From Mediterraneibacter glycyrrhizinilyticus (lineage in GTDB: Bacteria > Bacillota > Clostridia > Lachnospirales > Lachnospiraceae): 59,329 nt of DNA. Positions 1-7,979 of the stretch are shown one piece after another (position 1 is the stretch's first letter; the number at the start of each line of letters is the position of its first letter). The translations under genes were made by a program, and so were the position numbers. The DNA lies in NCBI RefSeq assembly GCF_016902345.1, contig NZ_JACJLR010000018.1, positions 1 through 59,329 on the forward strand, written 5' to 3'. The notes under the pieces were generated by a model. It was not told the origin of the DNA. It made no database searches and saw only the letters and a list, made by a program, of their open reading frames with translations.

Positions 1-37
1 CACGGGCTTTGCGAGTACCTGCCATAACCTACCCTCC

Positions 38-81
38 ATAATTGTAGTGAAATAGTCTAAATATCTTTCGACTACAATTAT
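38..81. repeat. 11-bp inverted repeat near IS66 left end
   Basis: ATAATTGTAGT at 38-48 and ACTACAATTAT at 71-81 form a perfect 11-bp inverted repeat around a 22-nt loop. A related direct copy of the left arm (AATTATAGTGAAT) lies near the other end at about 1110. It may be a subterminal transposase site or a transcript hairpin; the function is unknown. Confidence 0.5.
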
Positions 82-132
82 AGGTAAAACTTGAGGATCA
101 GGAAATCCGCAGGAATATTTGGCGCTTACTAT

Positions 133-240
133 CAATGGCCCAGGAAGCAGTCGGAGGTCCGGAATCTTTCCTGGCGGGAGTTTGACTGGCTGATGTCGAG
201 GATTGATGTTGACCAGCCCAAAGCTCTCAAAGCAGAGTAA
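133..240 (+). pseudogene. IS66 TnpB (Orf2) C-terminal fragment
   Basis: An open stretch of 35 codons ending at TAA 238-240 reads QWPRKQSEVRNLSWREFDWL and then a segment ending DQPKALKAE. This matches the C-terminal pattern of IS66 TnpB accessory proteins (QWPR, WxxFxWLM, QPKA). No start codon or upstream part of the protein is preserved in frame, so it is only a gene tail. In intact IS66 elements tnpB lies just before tnpC, as it does here. Confidence 0.6.
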
Positions 241-380
241 AAGCATCTGGATCTCAACAAAATCCTGCACAGAAAAATCTGGAGATTACTTGTAGATTCA
301 GCATTTTTCAGAAGCTATTTCCCTTTAGTAAAAGCCCTGTTTCTGGTATAATAAAGGTATCAAATCCGAGGAGAGAACCG

Positions 381-1110
381 ATGGCTTCCAGTGCAAAAGA
401 TATCCGGCTCAGAGAGCTGAAAGATACGATATCACAACTGAAAACAATGATATCTGAACAGACTGAGCTGATCAAATCCCTCCGTTTTATTATTGACGAA
501 AAATCCAGTCACGAGAAAGCACTTCAGGAACAGGTAGATTATCTGACCAAAAAAACCTTTGGTTCCTTCCACTTGTAAAGTGATCGAATACTATAGCCAG
601 AGTTACGGATGCCCATCCTGCAAGGAAGGACTCGGTGATACAGAAAAATCCGTGATCGTAAAGTTTCAGGTTCCGACGGCTCTGGTTGGGAAGGGTCCTG
701 CCTCGGCATCCACCGTTGCATGGAACATGTATCAGAAGTATGCCAACGGGCTTCCGCTTTACCGGCAGGAGAAAGACTGGAAACAGTATGGCGCTCAGAT
801 CAGCCGCACTACTCTTGCCAACTGGATCATCTACTGTTGGTGCAGTTTTACCAATAATCTCAGTGAGAATGCAATCCGTCCATTCGCAGTAGGACGCAAG
901 AACTGGCTGTTCAGCAGTTCTGTTGACGCATCGAATGCCAGCGCTGTGGTCTACACAATGGTTGAGATGGCAAAAGCACATGGACTTAATATTTACGGAT
1001 AGCTTAAATTTCTGCTAGAGCATCGGCTGGATAAAGATATGACCGATAAACAGCTGGCGGAGCTGGCACCCTGGAGTGAAAAACTCCAATCTATCAAAAA
1101 TCGCATGTGA
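381..1110 (+). pseudogene. IS66 TnpC transposase, internally deleted
   Basis: The first 60 codons give the leucine-zipper-like N terminus of IS66 transposases (LRELKDTISQLKTMISEQ, ending LTKKTFGS). The frame then jumps to the zinc-finger part (YGCPSCKEGLGDTEK) and to LYRQEKDWKQYGAQISRTTL. At about 835 the text passes from NWIIYC directly to SFTNNLSENAIRPFAVGRKN, which belongs near the family's C terminus; the DDE catalytic core between them, roughly 250 residues in intact relatives, is absent. A TAG at about 1000-1002 then interrupts the tail, which reads on in frame as LKFLLEHR and ends SIKNRM-stop at 1110. The gene is dead: two internal deletions, a frame change and a nonsense codon. Confidence 0.85.
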
Positions 1111-1120
1111 ATTATAGTGA

Positions 1121-1151
1121 ATTACTCCAACTCGCAAAGGGCTGGAGTAAT
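1121..1151. repeat. 9-bp stem-loop at IS66 right end
   Basis: ATTACTCCA (1121-1129) pairs perfectly with TGGAGTAAT (1143-1151) around a 13-nt loop, and the + strand continues TTTAAATTTT. It overlaps the putative right inverted repeat and could act as a weak terminator for transcription leaving the IS remnant. Confidence 0.5.
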
Positions 1152-1253
1152 TTTAAATTTTACCGCAGTATTATTTGGCGGTTACGAATATTCGTGGCGG
1201 ATGCGACGAAGAATATAAATTCATTCCTCATCGCTGCTCAAGAATAAAACTGC

Positions 1254-1282
1254 TTGTAAAAGTAATTTTGTAATGGTATAAT
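1254..1282 (+). promoter_or_regulatory. Sigma-A promoter for the CPBP gene
   Basis: TTGTAA (1254-1259), 17-bp spacer, TATAAT (1277-1282), with TGG just before the -10 giving an extended -10. Predicted start is near 1289, leaving a leader of about 165 nt before the ATG at 1455. Apart from this, 1152-1454 is AT-rich and shows no gene. Confidence 0.6.
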
Positions 1283-1454
1283 AGCATTATTTTCATATGC
1301 AGTGAAACTTTCTGGGTGTTTTGTGTGTTAACTAATAAATACTTTTGAGGAAGTAATCAACTGACTTTTTAAAAGAACAAAAACTGTGTTGTAGCCTTGA
1401 CAGGCTATCGTACAGCGATTTTGTTCACCTAGAGTTTTATGGAGAAATGCTTTT

Positions 1455-2111
1455 ATGAAAAGTATAAATAAAATATGGAAACGAATTGCAGTTATTTTAT
1501 TTTTTTACTTAATTAATTTTGGGTTATGGGAATTAATTGCACCTATCATATCAGATGAATGGGCTTCCTTTATGGTATATGTAATACTTTTTTTAATTGT
1601 AATCGCGTTGTTTCACAGAGAATTGAAAGAAGAGTGGAATTTTATCCGCAATACTAAATTAACAGATAAAAAGTATTATGTAGGTTTAATTATAACTTTG
1701 ATAATAGAATTGGTTCTAACATTGGTTATGCTTTGGATAGCTCAAAATGTGTGGGTAGAGATATTGCCTGCTAACAATGAAAATGTAAAAAATCAAATGG
1801 CCTCTATTCCTGTTATATTAAGTGTAATACAAGGGTGCGTTTTGGCTCCTGTAATTGAAGAAATGACCTTCCGATATGGAATAATAGGAAAACCAAAATC
1901 TAAATATGTACTATTCGTAACAACAGTTATTTCGATTGTTCTTTTCGATTGTATTCATATAGTTTCGATACCTGAGTTTTTTTATTATATTGTGCCATCG
2001 GTTATCTTAACACTGTTTTATGTTAAACATAGAAATGTATTTGCATCAATAATGCTTCATTCGTTAATTAATATTGTGGGCTATTTATCATTACTTATTG
2101 ATGTATTATAG
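1455..2111 (+). CDS. CPBP family intramembrane glutamic endopeptidase
   Basis: A 218-aa polytopic membrane protein of the CAAX protease/bacteriocin-processing (CPBP, Abi) family, related to Rce1 proteases. Visible motifs are EExxxR at about residues 136-141 (IEEMTFRYG), the second block around DCIHIV, and HxxxN near the C terminus (LHSLINIVG); these carry the Glu, His and Asn of the active site. Several hydrophobic helices span the protein. The start is supported by GGAGAA about 8 bases upstream. The gene is far more AT-rich than its surroundings and sits between two broken insertion sequences, so recent acquisition is likely. Family members act in bacteriocin self-immunity or peptide processing; the substrate here is unknown, and no bacteriocin gene is visible beside it. 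Confidence 0.85.
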   Translation: MKSINKIWKRIAVILFFYLINFGLWELIAPIISDEWASFMVYVILFLIVIALFHRELKEEWNFIRNTKLTDKKYYVGLIITLIIELVLTLVMLWIAQNVWVEILPANNENVKNQMASIPVILSVIQGCVLAPVIEEMTFRYGIIGKPKSKYVLFVTTVISIVLFDCIHIVSIPEFFYYIVPSVILTLFYVKHRNVFASIMLHSLINIVGYLSLLIDVL

Positions 2112-2440
2112 AAATATTTTGTTTGCTTTCGGGTTCTAAAATATGACGACAATCCAACATGTAATTTTTGATTGACAAAGAAAATAAAGTTGCTGAAAAC
2201 CTTTCTTTAGAAATTTTTTAAACGGGGTACGATTTCGAATTACTTCATACTTAAGTTGTTCGTTCTTTTTTAAACAACCCTTTTCAATTTGTGCATACTT
2301 CTTTCAATAGCAGGTCAATTGAAAAATTAATTGCAACATAGGTCGTTGCAGTTAGAATTACAAGGCATATGGACCATGGAGTTGCAGTTGTAACTTCATG
2401 GTTTCTTTTTGCCTTTTTCCAGTATACTATCCTTGTCCTG
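2112..2440. other. AT-rich gap with no gene
   Basis: About 330 bp of AT-rich DNA between the CPBP gene and the IS256 remnant. No convincing coding region, RNA gene or terminal repeat for the IS256 element was found. Confidence 0.5.
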
Positions 2441-2515
2441 CATTCAGATTCAGATGTTAACTCCATCATGCGGGATATGATGTCCATTATTCTGGAAGGT
2501 GCTCTGGACTAGGAG

Positions 2516-3619
2516 ATGGACGAGGAATTAGGCTATTCTAAGTATGATTATCGTAACAAGGAAACGGATAATTCTAGAAATGGACATTCTCAGAAGACAA
2601 TGCATACCAGCTATGGAGACATGGAAATCGACATCCCCAGGGACAGGAAAGGTGAGTTTGAACCGCAGATTGTCAAGAAATACCAGAATACCGTCACTCA
2701 GGACATGGAGGAAAAGATTATCTCTATGTATGCCAAAGGAATGACCACGAATGATATTGAAAGCCATATGCGTGAACTATACGACATCGAAATCTCTGAC
2801 AGCACCATCAGCCGGATCACTGATAAGATCCTTCCCATTGTGAAAGAATGGCAGGAAAGGCCATTGGAAGAAATTTATGCTGTGGTTTTCATGGATGCCA
2901 TCCATTACCATGTGCGCAATGAAGGCCGGATTGTAAAACGTGCGGTTTATATCGCCATTGGGATCGACATGGAAGGACATAAAGACGTGCTTGGCATGTA
3001 TGTTGGACAAAACGAAAGCGCGAAATTCTGGCTTTCCATTTTGAACGGGCTAAGGAACCGCGGGGTAGAAGATATCTTGATTGCATGTGTGGATGGGCTG
3101 ACGGGATTCCCTCAGGCAATCGGGGCGGTATTTCCACAAACAGAAATCCAGCAATGCATCATTCATCAGATTCGGAACACAACGAAGTTCGTTTCCTATA
3201 AAGAGATTAAGCCCCTGATGGTTGATCTGAAACGTGTATATGCGGCTCCAACAGAAGAAATCGCATTATCAGAACTGGACAGCTTTGATGACAAATGGAG
3301 CGGAAAATACCCGAAAATAGCGAAATCCTGGAAAGACAACTGGGCGAATCTTTCAACCTATTTCAAGTATCCGGAAGCGGTCCGCCGTCTGATCTATACC
3401 ACCAATACAATTGAGGGATTTAACCGCCAGCTCCGAAAGGTCACAAAATCTAAGACAGTGTTTCCTTCTGATGAGAGTCTTTTAAAAATGCTGTATTTGG
3501 CAATGATGGATATCACAAAAAATGGACAGGCCACCGACAGGATTGGGGGCAGATCCATTCGCAGCTGGAGATTTTCTTTGAAGAAAGACTATCCAGATTA
3601 TAAGCAGCTTCCCGCCTGA
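2516..3619 (+). CDS. IS256-family transposase, N-terminally interrupted
   Basis: A 367-aa reading frame covering the DDE core of an IS256/Mutator-type transposase: first Asp in VVFMDAIHYHV, second Asp in CVDGLTGFP, the CxxH signature in QQCIIHQIRN, and the Glu in TTNTIEGFNRQLRK. The C terminus looks complete. Family members run to about 400 residues and have more sequence before DEELGYSKYDY; here the codons just upstream read IILEGALD, then TAG at 2510-2512, then GAG and the ATG at 2516. An amber codon therefore separates the body from its N terminus, and upstream similarity fades within about 25 codons. The enzyme is probably inactive or poorly expressed, because the missing part contains the N-terminal DNA-binding region. 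Confidence 0.85.
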   Translation: MDEELGYSKYDYRNKETDNSRNGHSQKTMHTSYGDMEIDIPRDRKGEFEPQIVKKYQNTVTQDMEEKIISMYAKGMTTNDIESHMRELYDIEISDSTISRITDKILPIVKEWQERPLEEIYAVVFMDAIHYHVRNEGRIVKRAVYIAIGIDMEGHKDVLGMYVGQNESAKFWLSILNGLRNRGVEDILIACVDGLTGFPQAIGAVFPQTEIQQCIIHQIRNTTKFVSYKEIKPLMVDLKRVYAAPTEEIALSELDSFDDKWSGKYPKIAKSWKDNWANLSTYFKYPEAVRRLIYTTNTIEGFNRQLRKVTKSKTVFPSDESLLKMLYLAMMDITKNGQATDRIGGRSIRSWRFSLKKDYPDYKQLPA

Positions 3620-3622
3620 GAG

Positions 3623-3709
3623 GGCTGGGTTAGCCAGCCATGCTTGACATGTCTGGGAACTGCATTATAATACAAGCAAGGGCAGAACCTCAAAAAATGG
3701 GCTCTGCCC
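3623..3709. repeat. Two stem-loops at the IS256 right end
   Basis: GGCTGG/CCAGCC (3623-3639, 5-nt loop) directly follows the transposase stop codon, and GGGCAGA/TCTGCCC (3680-3709) follows 40 bp later. Neither has a clear T-run. They may block transcription across the element end. Confidence 0.45.
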
Positions 3710-3819
3710 AAAGTAACTAATGATATATCTTATATCAGTTTTTTCAGTTTACACAAAACTTGAAACAGTCTTGATCATTGCGCCCTGTCCTGCCGCTGTG
3801 CAGACCCTGGAGTATCTGG

Positions 3820-4059
3820 TCAAAGGATGGACTTTACATGTTCGATCTCTTCCTGTGTCGCCTTTGCCGCCGGCACATAATAACTTCTCTCCCTCGCTGC
3901 ATCATACAGTTTTTCCTGAGACATCTCGCACTGGTTGCGGATCTGTTTCAGGCACTGTTTGAGTTCTTTGTCTTCTGTCTGCGCGATCATGTCTCCGAAC
4001 ATTTTCAATTCTCCGTTTACACCGACCAGAGCGTCGGCTACCATTGCTTTTTCATCCAT
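3820..4059 (-). CDS. Spore coat protein, CotF family
   Basis: A 79-aa, mainly helical protein resembling the Clostridia proteins annotated as CotF-type spore coat proteins (MDEKAMVADALVGVNGELKM, KELKQCLKQIRNQCEMSQEK, and a YYVPAAKATQEE tail). Members are small helical-hairpin proteins thought to sit in the spore coat. AGGAGG lies about 9 bases before the ATG. It is the second gene of a two-gene minus-strand unit, 14 bp behind the related 60-aa gene. The similarity is recognised by pattern only. It implies the organism can sporulate. Confidence 0.75.
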   Translation of the reverse strand: MDEKAMVADALVGVNGELKMFGDMIAQTEDKELKQCLKQIRNQCEMSQEKLYDAARERSYYVPAAKATQEEIEHVKSIL

Positions 4060-4073
4060 GATTTTATTACCTC

Positions 4074-4256
4074 CTACAGAAATTTCATGAGTTCCTGTTT
4101 ATTCTTCATTGCGGAATCCGCTGCATCCTGGAACAGTTTTTTGATCTCCGGATCCTGTGCCTGGGAAGCGTAATCAGTCATCTTACAGTGGGTGGTGTTG
4201 TAGCCTCCGATCAGATGGCGCAGGTTCTGCAGGTCGAGAATGGATATTTCTGACAT
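4074..4256 (-). CDS. Small CotF-like helical protein
   Basis: A 60-aa protein (MSEISILDLQNLRHLIGGYN, ending NKQELMKFL) preceded by a strong AAAGGAGG site. It looks like a paralogous half of the CotF family: a helix with conserved LRHLIGGY, then a second helix around DPEIKKLFQDAADSAMKNKQ. The tight coupling to the 79-aa coat protein suggests that the two are made together late in sporulation, perhaps as partners. No sporulation-sigma promoter was identified. Real function is unproven. Confidence 0.65.
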   Translation of the reverse strand: MSEISILDLQNLRHLIGGYNTTHCKMTDYASQAQDPEIKKLFQDAADSAMKNKQELMKFL

Positions 4257-4299
4257 GTCTGATTTCCTCCTTTAAATGAAATAATAATTGAAACAAGGT

Positions 4300-5034
4300 T
4301 CAGTCGTTATTATGTCCGGGATTGCTGCTCTTTATGAGTGAATGTGAGATAAATTCATGAAAAAGGGAGCGCATCTCCGGCGAGGTGCGGTACATGCATT
4401 CCGGATGCCACTGAACGCCGAGGGCAAAGGGATGTCCGGAGAGTTCGATGGCCTCGATGGTACCGTCCTGCGCCCGGGCGCTGATCAGCATGTCTTTCCC
4501 GGGCGCGTTGACGGACTGGTGGTGGAAACTGTTTACATAGAGGGTGGAGCCGATGTACTGCCGCAGTTTACTGTCACGTTCTGTGCGGATCCGGTGGCTG
4601 ATATCACTTCTTGCAGAAGAATTCTGCATATGATTTAAGACACTTCCGCCGGGAATCATCTTCATATCCTGCCAGACGCTCCCTCCACATGCCACACTTA
4701 AGATCTGCATACCGCGGCAGATGGCCAATACAGGTTTGCCGGTCTGCAGGATCTTTTTCATGAGACGGATCTGGAACAGGTCTACAGTGATACAGGTTTT
4801 ACCGCTGCTGTCTTTGGGTTCCTCCCCGAAGAGAAGGGGCGTGATATCTCCGCCTCCGCAGAAGAGGAAGCCGTCGCAGATTTCTGTGTATTGTTCCAGA
4901 ATGCGGTCGCTTCGGACCAGCGGGAGGATGATGGGCAGGCCTTTTGAGTAGCGGACCGCCTGGATGTAAGGATTGGTGACAAACTGTCGGTTCCCGGTGA
5001 AACCGCAGACAACGATTCCGATGGTTGGCTCCAT
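4300..5034 (-). CDS. Class I glutamine amidotransferase-like hydrolase (peptidase C26, PuuD type)
   Basis: A 244-aa cytoplasmic enzyme of the gamma-glutamyl-gamma-aminobutyrate hydrolase family. The nucleophile Cys is in LAICRGMQIL (about residue 105) and the catalytic His-Glu is in VQWHPE (about residue 209); GGGDITP near residue 60 is the family's oxyanion/substrate loop. Members cut gamma-glutamyl bonds, as in the putrescine route, but no other polyamine gene is near, so the substrate is open. It precedes the coat genes on the same strand, separated by 44 bp. Start chosen at the ATG giving MEPTIGIVVCG, the usual N terminus. Confidence 0.85.
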   Translation of the reverse strand: MEPTIGIVVCGFTGNRQFVTNPYIQAVRYSKGLPIILPLVRSDRILEQYTEICDGFLFCGGGDITPLLFGEEPKDSSGKTCITVDLFQIRLMKKILQTGKPVLAICRGMQILSVACGGSVWQDMKMIPGGSVLNHMQNSSARSDISHRIRTERDSKLRQYIGSTLYVNSFHHQSVNAPGKDMLISARAQDGTIEAIELSGHPFALGVQWHPECMYRTSPEMRSLFHEFISHSLIKSSNPGHNND

Positions 5035-5203
5035 AAATATCTCCTTTTCAATAAACGATAACTATTCTGAGAACAGAATTCTAAACACTGTCCTTTTGAC
5101 GTATCATAGACTATGTAAGAAACTGGTAATTTATGCATACAGGCAGAGAAAGGAAGGACATCGCCAGGAGAGAAATCCTGCAGAAAAATAGAGGAAATGA
5201 AAT

Positions 5204-5248
5204 CCGATTGTGGAATCGGCTTCTGTAAGGTATACTGAGTTTAATCGG
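5204..5248 (+). promoter_or_regulatory. Promoter with dyad operator upstream of the rubredoxin/GOGAT-like gene
   Basis: TTGTGG (5208-5213), 17-bp spacer, TATACT (5231-5236). A perfect palindrome CCGATT-N4-AATCGG (5204-5219) covers the -35, and a further AATCGG half-site lies at 5243-5248 next to the predicted transcription start. The arrangement suggests repression by an unidentified dimeric regulator. Confidence 0.5.
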
Positions 5249-5279
5249 ATAAATAAAAACGCGAAAGGAGGAACCAGGG

Positions 5280-6668
5280 ATGGCAAAATACAGATGCAGC
5301 GTGTGCGGGTACATTTTTGATGAAGAGAAGGAGGAAAGAAACTTTTCTGAATTGAAAGAATGTCCGGTCTGTCATCAGCCTGCGGATAAGTTTTATCTCT
5401 ATGAGGAGGAAAAGACCACGGCCGCGCCGGAAAAGAAAGAACTGAAGCTGGATTACCCGAAAGAATTTATGCGTCATGATGAATCCTGCAGATATATGAA
5501 GGAGATTCACGAGATGGCGGTGACAGGAAAGAGTATTTCCGCCGCGATGGGAACGGAGATCCCCATGCCCGGCTGGGACGATATCCTCATCCTGGGCGCC
5601 CAGTTAGACCCAATGCCCCTTGAGGAGGATGCCCCGGTGGATACCAGGACAGTGATCGGAAAACATGCGGCAAAACCGCTGCTACTGGATAATCCGGTGT
5701 ATATTTCCCACATGTCTTTCGGCGCTCTTTCCAGGGAGGCGAAGATCTCTCTGGCAAGGGGAGCTGCGATGGCACATACAGCGATGTGTTCCGGTGAAGG
5801 CGGCATCCTGCCGGAAGAGATGAAAGCGGCAGAGAAGTACATATTTGAGTATGTGGGAAATCTCTACAGCGTAACGCCGGAGAATTTGAGAAATTCGGAT
5901 GCGATCGAGATCAAGATCGGTCAGGGGACAAAGCCCGGGATGGGCGGACATCTGCCCGGTGAGAAAGTGACGGAGGAGATCAGCCGGATCCGCAACAAGC
6001 CTATGGGAAAAGATGTGTTCGCGCCTTCCAGATTCCCGGGGATCGAAACAAAGGAGGATCTGAAAAACCTGATCACTCAGCTTCGGTATGCTTCGGAAGG
6101 ACGTCCGGTGGGGGTAAAGATCGCGGCGGGGAGGATTGAGAGGGACCTGGCGTTCTGCGTGTATGCAGAGCCTGACTTTATCACCATCGATGGACGGGGC
6201 GGAGCCACAGGATCTTCACCGAAGCTTCTGAGGGATTCCGCCAGTGTGCCGACCATCTATGCCCTGTACCGTGCCAGAAAGTATCTGGACAGCATCGGAT
6301 CGGACATCAGCCTTATCATCACAGGCGGACTCCGTGTTTCCTCTGACTTTGCAAAGGCAATCGCAATGGGCGCGGACGCAGTAGCTGTTGCCTCTTCTGC
6401 GCTGATCGCTATGGCATGCCAGCAGTATAAGATCTGCGGAACAGGCATGTGTCCCATGGGAATTGCGACCCAGGATGAGGATTTAAGAGAACGGCTTCAC
6501 GAGGATGCCGCTGCGGCGAGAGTGGCGAATTTTCTCAATGTATCGCTGGAGGAACTGAAGATGTTCGCCCGGATCACGGGACATGAAAATCTGCACGATC
6601 TGTCTGTGGAGGATCTTTGTACTGTCAGCCGGGAGATCAGTGAGTTTACGAATATTCCGCATGCGTGA
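5280..6668 (+). CDS. Rubredoxin-like / FMN-binding glutamate synthase domain protein
   Basis: A 462-aa soluble protein. Residues 1-40 form a rubredoxin-like iron site (CSVCGY and CPVCHQ, two CxxC pairs). From about residue 75 on it is the FMN-binding glutamate-synthase domain: SHMSFGALSREAKISLARGA, CSGEGGILPEE, GQGTKPGMGGHLPG, IDGRGGATGSSP, and a Cys-rich segment CGTGMCPMGIATQ that can bind an Fe-S cluster. It lacks the glutaminase domain of full GltB. Stand-alone proteins of this kind occur in anaerobes and archaea; the N-terminal rubredoxin suggests electron delivery to the flavin. The reaction has not been settled and need not be glutamate synthesis. AGGAGG precedes the ATG. The gene is followed after 103 bp by a dipeptidase on the same strand. 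Confidence 0.85.
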   Translation: MAKYRCSVCGYIFDEEKEERNFSELKECPVCHQPADKFYLYEEEKTTAAPEKKELKLDYPKEFMRHDESCRYMKEIHEMAVTGKSISAAMGTEIPMPGWDDILILGAQLDPMPLEEDAPVDTRTVIGKHAAKPLLLDNPVYISHMSFGALSREAKISLARGAAMAHTAMCSGEGGILPEEMKAAEKYIFEYVGNLYSVTPENLRNSDAIEIKIGQGTKPGMGGHLPGEKVTEEISRIRNKPMGKDVFAPSRFPGIETKEDLKNLITQLRYASEGRPVGVKIAAGRIERDLAFCVYAEPDFITIDGRGGATGSSPKLLRDSASVPTIYALYRARKYLDSIGSDISLIITGGLRVSSDFAKAIAMGADAVAVASSALIAMACQQYKICGTGMCPMGIATQDEDLRERLHEDAAAARVANFLNVSLEELKMFARITGHENLHDLSVEDLCTVSREISEFTNIPHA

Positions 6669-6771
6669 CAGCAGGGAGCGAGAACCCGTCCTCTGTATGA
6701 CAAAGACCGGATGAAAGAGAGAAAGATAAAGGAGCAAAGAAAGAAGATCAAAGCATGACAGGAGGGATGGG

Positions 6772-7878
6772 ATGCAATGGATCGATATGCATTGCGACAC
6801 TTTGAGTGAAATTTGGAAAGGACACTCAGATTCTTTCAGAAGGAATGACCTGTGTGTTGATCTGGAAAGACTCACTAGAGCGGGGGCAATGGCGCAGTTT
6901 TTTGCCTGTTTTGTAAATGTGGCCGACTATCTGGAAGAATCTTCTGGCTCCCAGGATGAAAAAAAAGGATCTGCCGCTTCGGGAAAGAAAACGAATCCAG
7001 GGATTGGCAGCGGCGCATGGGACCGGGCTTACGCTGCTGTCCTTGAAATGACGGAGCTGGCTCAGTCGGAGGATGAGGAGATGTTTCGGGTCGTCAGGGA
7101 CATCAAAGCTTTCGGAAATGCCGGCCGGGAGAGACAGGGGACGTTTCCGGACGAAGATAAGAAAGAGGTAGCAGGCATTCTGACACTGGAAGAAGGGGGC
7201 GTATTGAATAACAGGCCCGAACGACTGAGCAGGCTCTATGAGAATGGGATCCGTTTGATCACGCTGACATGGAATTATGAAAACTGTATCGGGAGCCCAA
7301 ACAGCCGGGATCCAAATGTGATGAAACAGGGACTGAAACCGTTCGGGATCGAAGTGGTGGAGCGGATAAATGAACTGGGGATGATCATCGACGTTTCCCA
7401 TCTCTCAGACGGCGGATTCTGGGATTGTATCCGATACAGCCGCAGACCGGTTGTGGCATCCCATTCCAACGCGAGAAGTCTGTGCCCGCATCCCCGGAAC
7501 CTTTCTGATGAAATGCTTCGCGCACTGGGGGAAAAGGGCGGAGTGGCAGGGGTCAATTTTTATTCGGCCTTTTTGAAAAGCAGTTCCGGGCGGGGTGAAA
7601 CTCTCCGTGCCGAGATGGAGGATCTGATTCGTCATATCTGCCGGATGATAGATCAGGCGGGTGAGGATGGTGTGGCACTTGGATCAGACTTTGACGGATT
7701 TGAGACGGAGGCGCTGCCGGAAAAGATCAGCGGGGTACAGGATCTGGATTGTTTGTGGGATGCAATGAGAGATTCAGGCATCACACCCAGACAGATAGAT
7801 AAAATCGCATCCGGAAATGTGAAAAGAGTGATGCGGGAAGTTGGGAGGGAAAAAGAAACATTTCTTTTACGGCGCTGA
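6772..7878 (+). CDS. Membrane dipeptidase (peptidase family M19)
   Basis: A 368-aa zinc dipeptidase of the renal dipeptidase family. The binuclear metal ligands are visible: HxD in DMHCDTLSE (H7, D9), the bridging Glu in LTLEEGGVL, His in IDVSHLSDGGFWD and in VASHSNAR, and Asp in LGSDFDGFE. Bacterial members hydrolyse dipeptides, including some with D-residues, and are usually cytoplasmic; no signal peptide is seen. An inserted stretch (about residues 58-75, SSGSQDEKKGSAASGKKTNP) is hydrophilic and likely a surface loop. AGGAGG lies upstream of the chosen ATG. The uracil permease follows after 101 bp. Confidence 0.9.
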   Translation: MQWIDMHCDTLSEIWKGHSDSFRRNDLCVDLERLTRAGAMAQFFACFVNVADYLEESSGSQDEKKGSAASGKKTNPGIGSGAWDRAYAAVLEMTELAQSEDEEMFRVVRDIKAFGNAGRERQGTFPDEDKKEVAGILTLEEGGVLNNRPERLSRLYENGIRLITLTWNYENCIGSPNSRDPNVMKQGLKPFGIEVVERINELGMIIDVSHLSDGGFWDCIRYSRRPVVASHSNARSLCPHPRNLSDEMLRALGEKGGVAGVNFYSAFLKSSSGRGETLRAEMEDLIRHICRMIDQAGEDGVALGSDFDGFETEALPEKISGVQDLDCLWDAMRDSGITPRQIDKIASGNVKRVMREVGREKETFLLRR

Positions 7879-7896
7879 TATGTTAAACTGTGAAAG

Positions 7897-7946
7897 GTAT
7901 CAGTACACCGGGCGCGAGCCCGCTTCCGCCCGGTGTGGCATGATAC
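7897..7946. promoter_or_regulatory. Long imperfect hairpin ahead of the uracil permease
   Basis: GTATCA (7897-7902) pairs with TGATAC (7941-7946), and inside it ACACCGGGCG (7905-7914) pairs with CGCCCGGTGT (7927-7936). The 3' side has no T-run, so it is not a standard intrinsic terminator. It lies in the 101-bp gap before the permease gene and may protect or attenuate the transcript. No PyrR-type anti-terminator was recognised. Confidence 0.5.
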
Positions 7947-7979
7947 AGGCAGAGAGTGACATGAAGAGGAGGACAAGAA

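Larger units (their letters stand above)
7..1151 (+). mobile_element. Degenerate IS66-family element
   Basis: Remnant of an IS66-type insertion sequence containing a TnpB tail and a badly deleted TnpC transposase. A 10-bp inverted repeat, CTTTGCGAGT at 7-16 and its complement at 1130-1139, brackets the coding remnants and may be what is left of the element ends; the true ends were not established. With the catalytic core gone the copy cannot move by itself. The left side may continue beyond the window. Confidence 0.75.
2441..3772 (+). mobile_element. IS256-family element, left end missing
   Basis: The region carries an IS256 (Mutator-like) transposase and, downstream, a TTTACACAAAACTTGAAACA segment at about 3748-3767 that resembles the right terminal repeat of IS256 relatives. 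No matching inverted copy was found upstream of the gene, so the left end seems lost. The left boundary given is only where transposase-like codons become recognisable. Confidence 0.6.

Noticed and set aside
3720..4173. Plus-strand frames opposite the CotF-like genes
   Set aside because: The minus-strand genes have strong ribosome sites and family similarity; the plus-strand frames are shadows.
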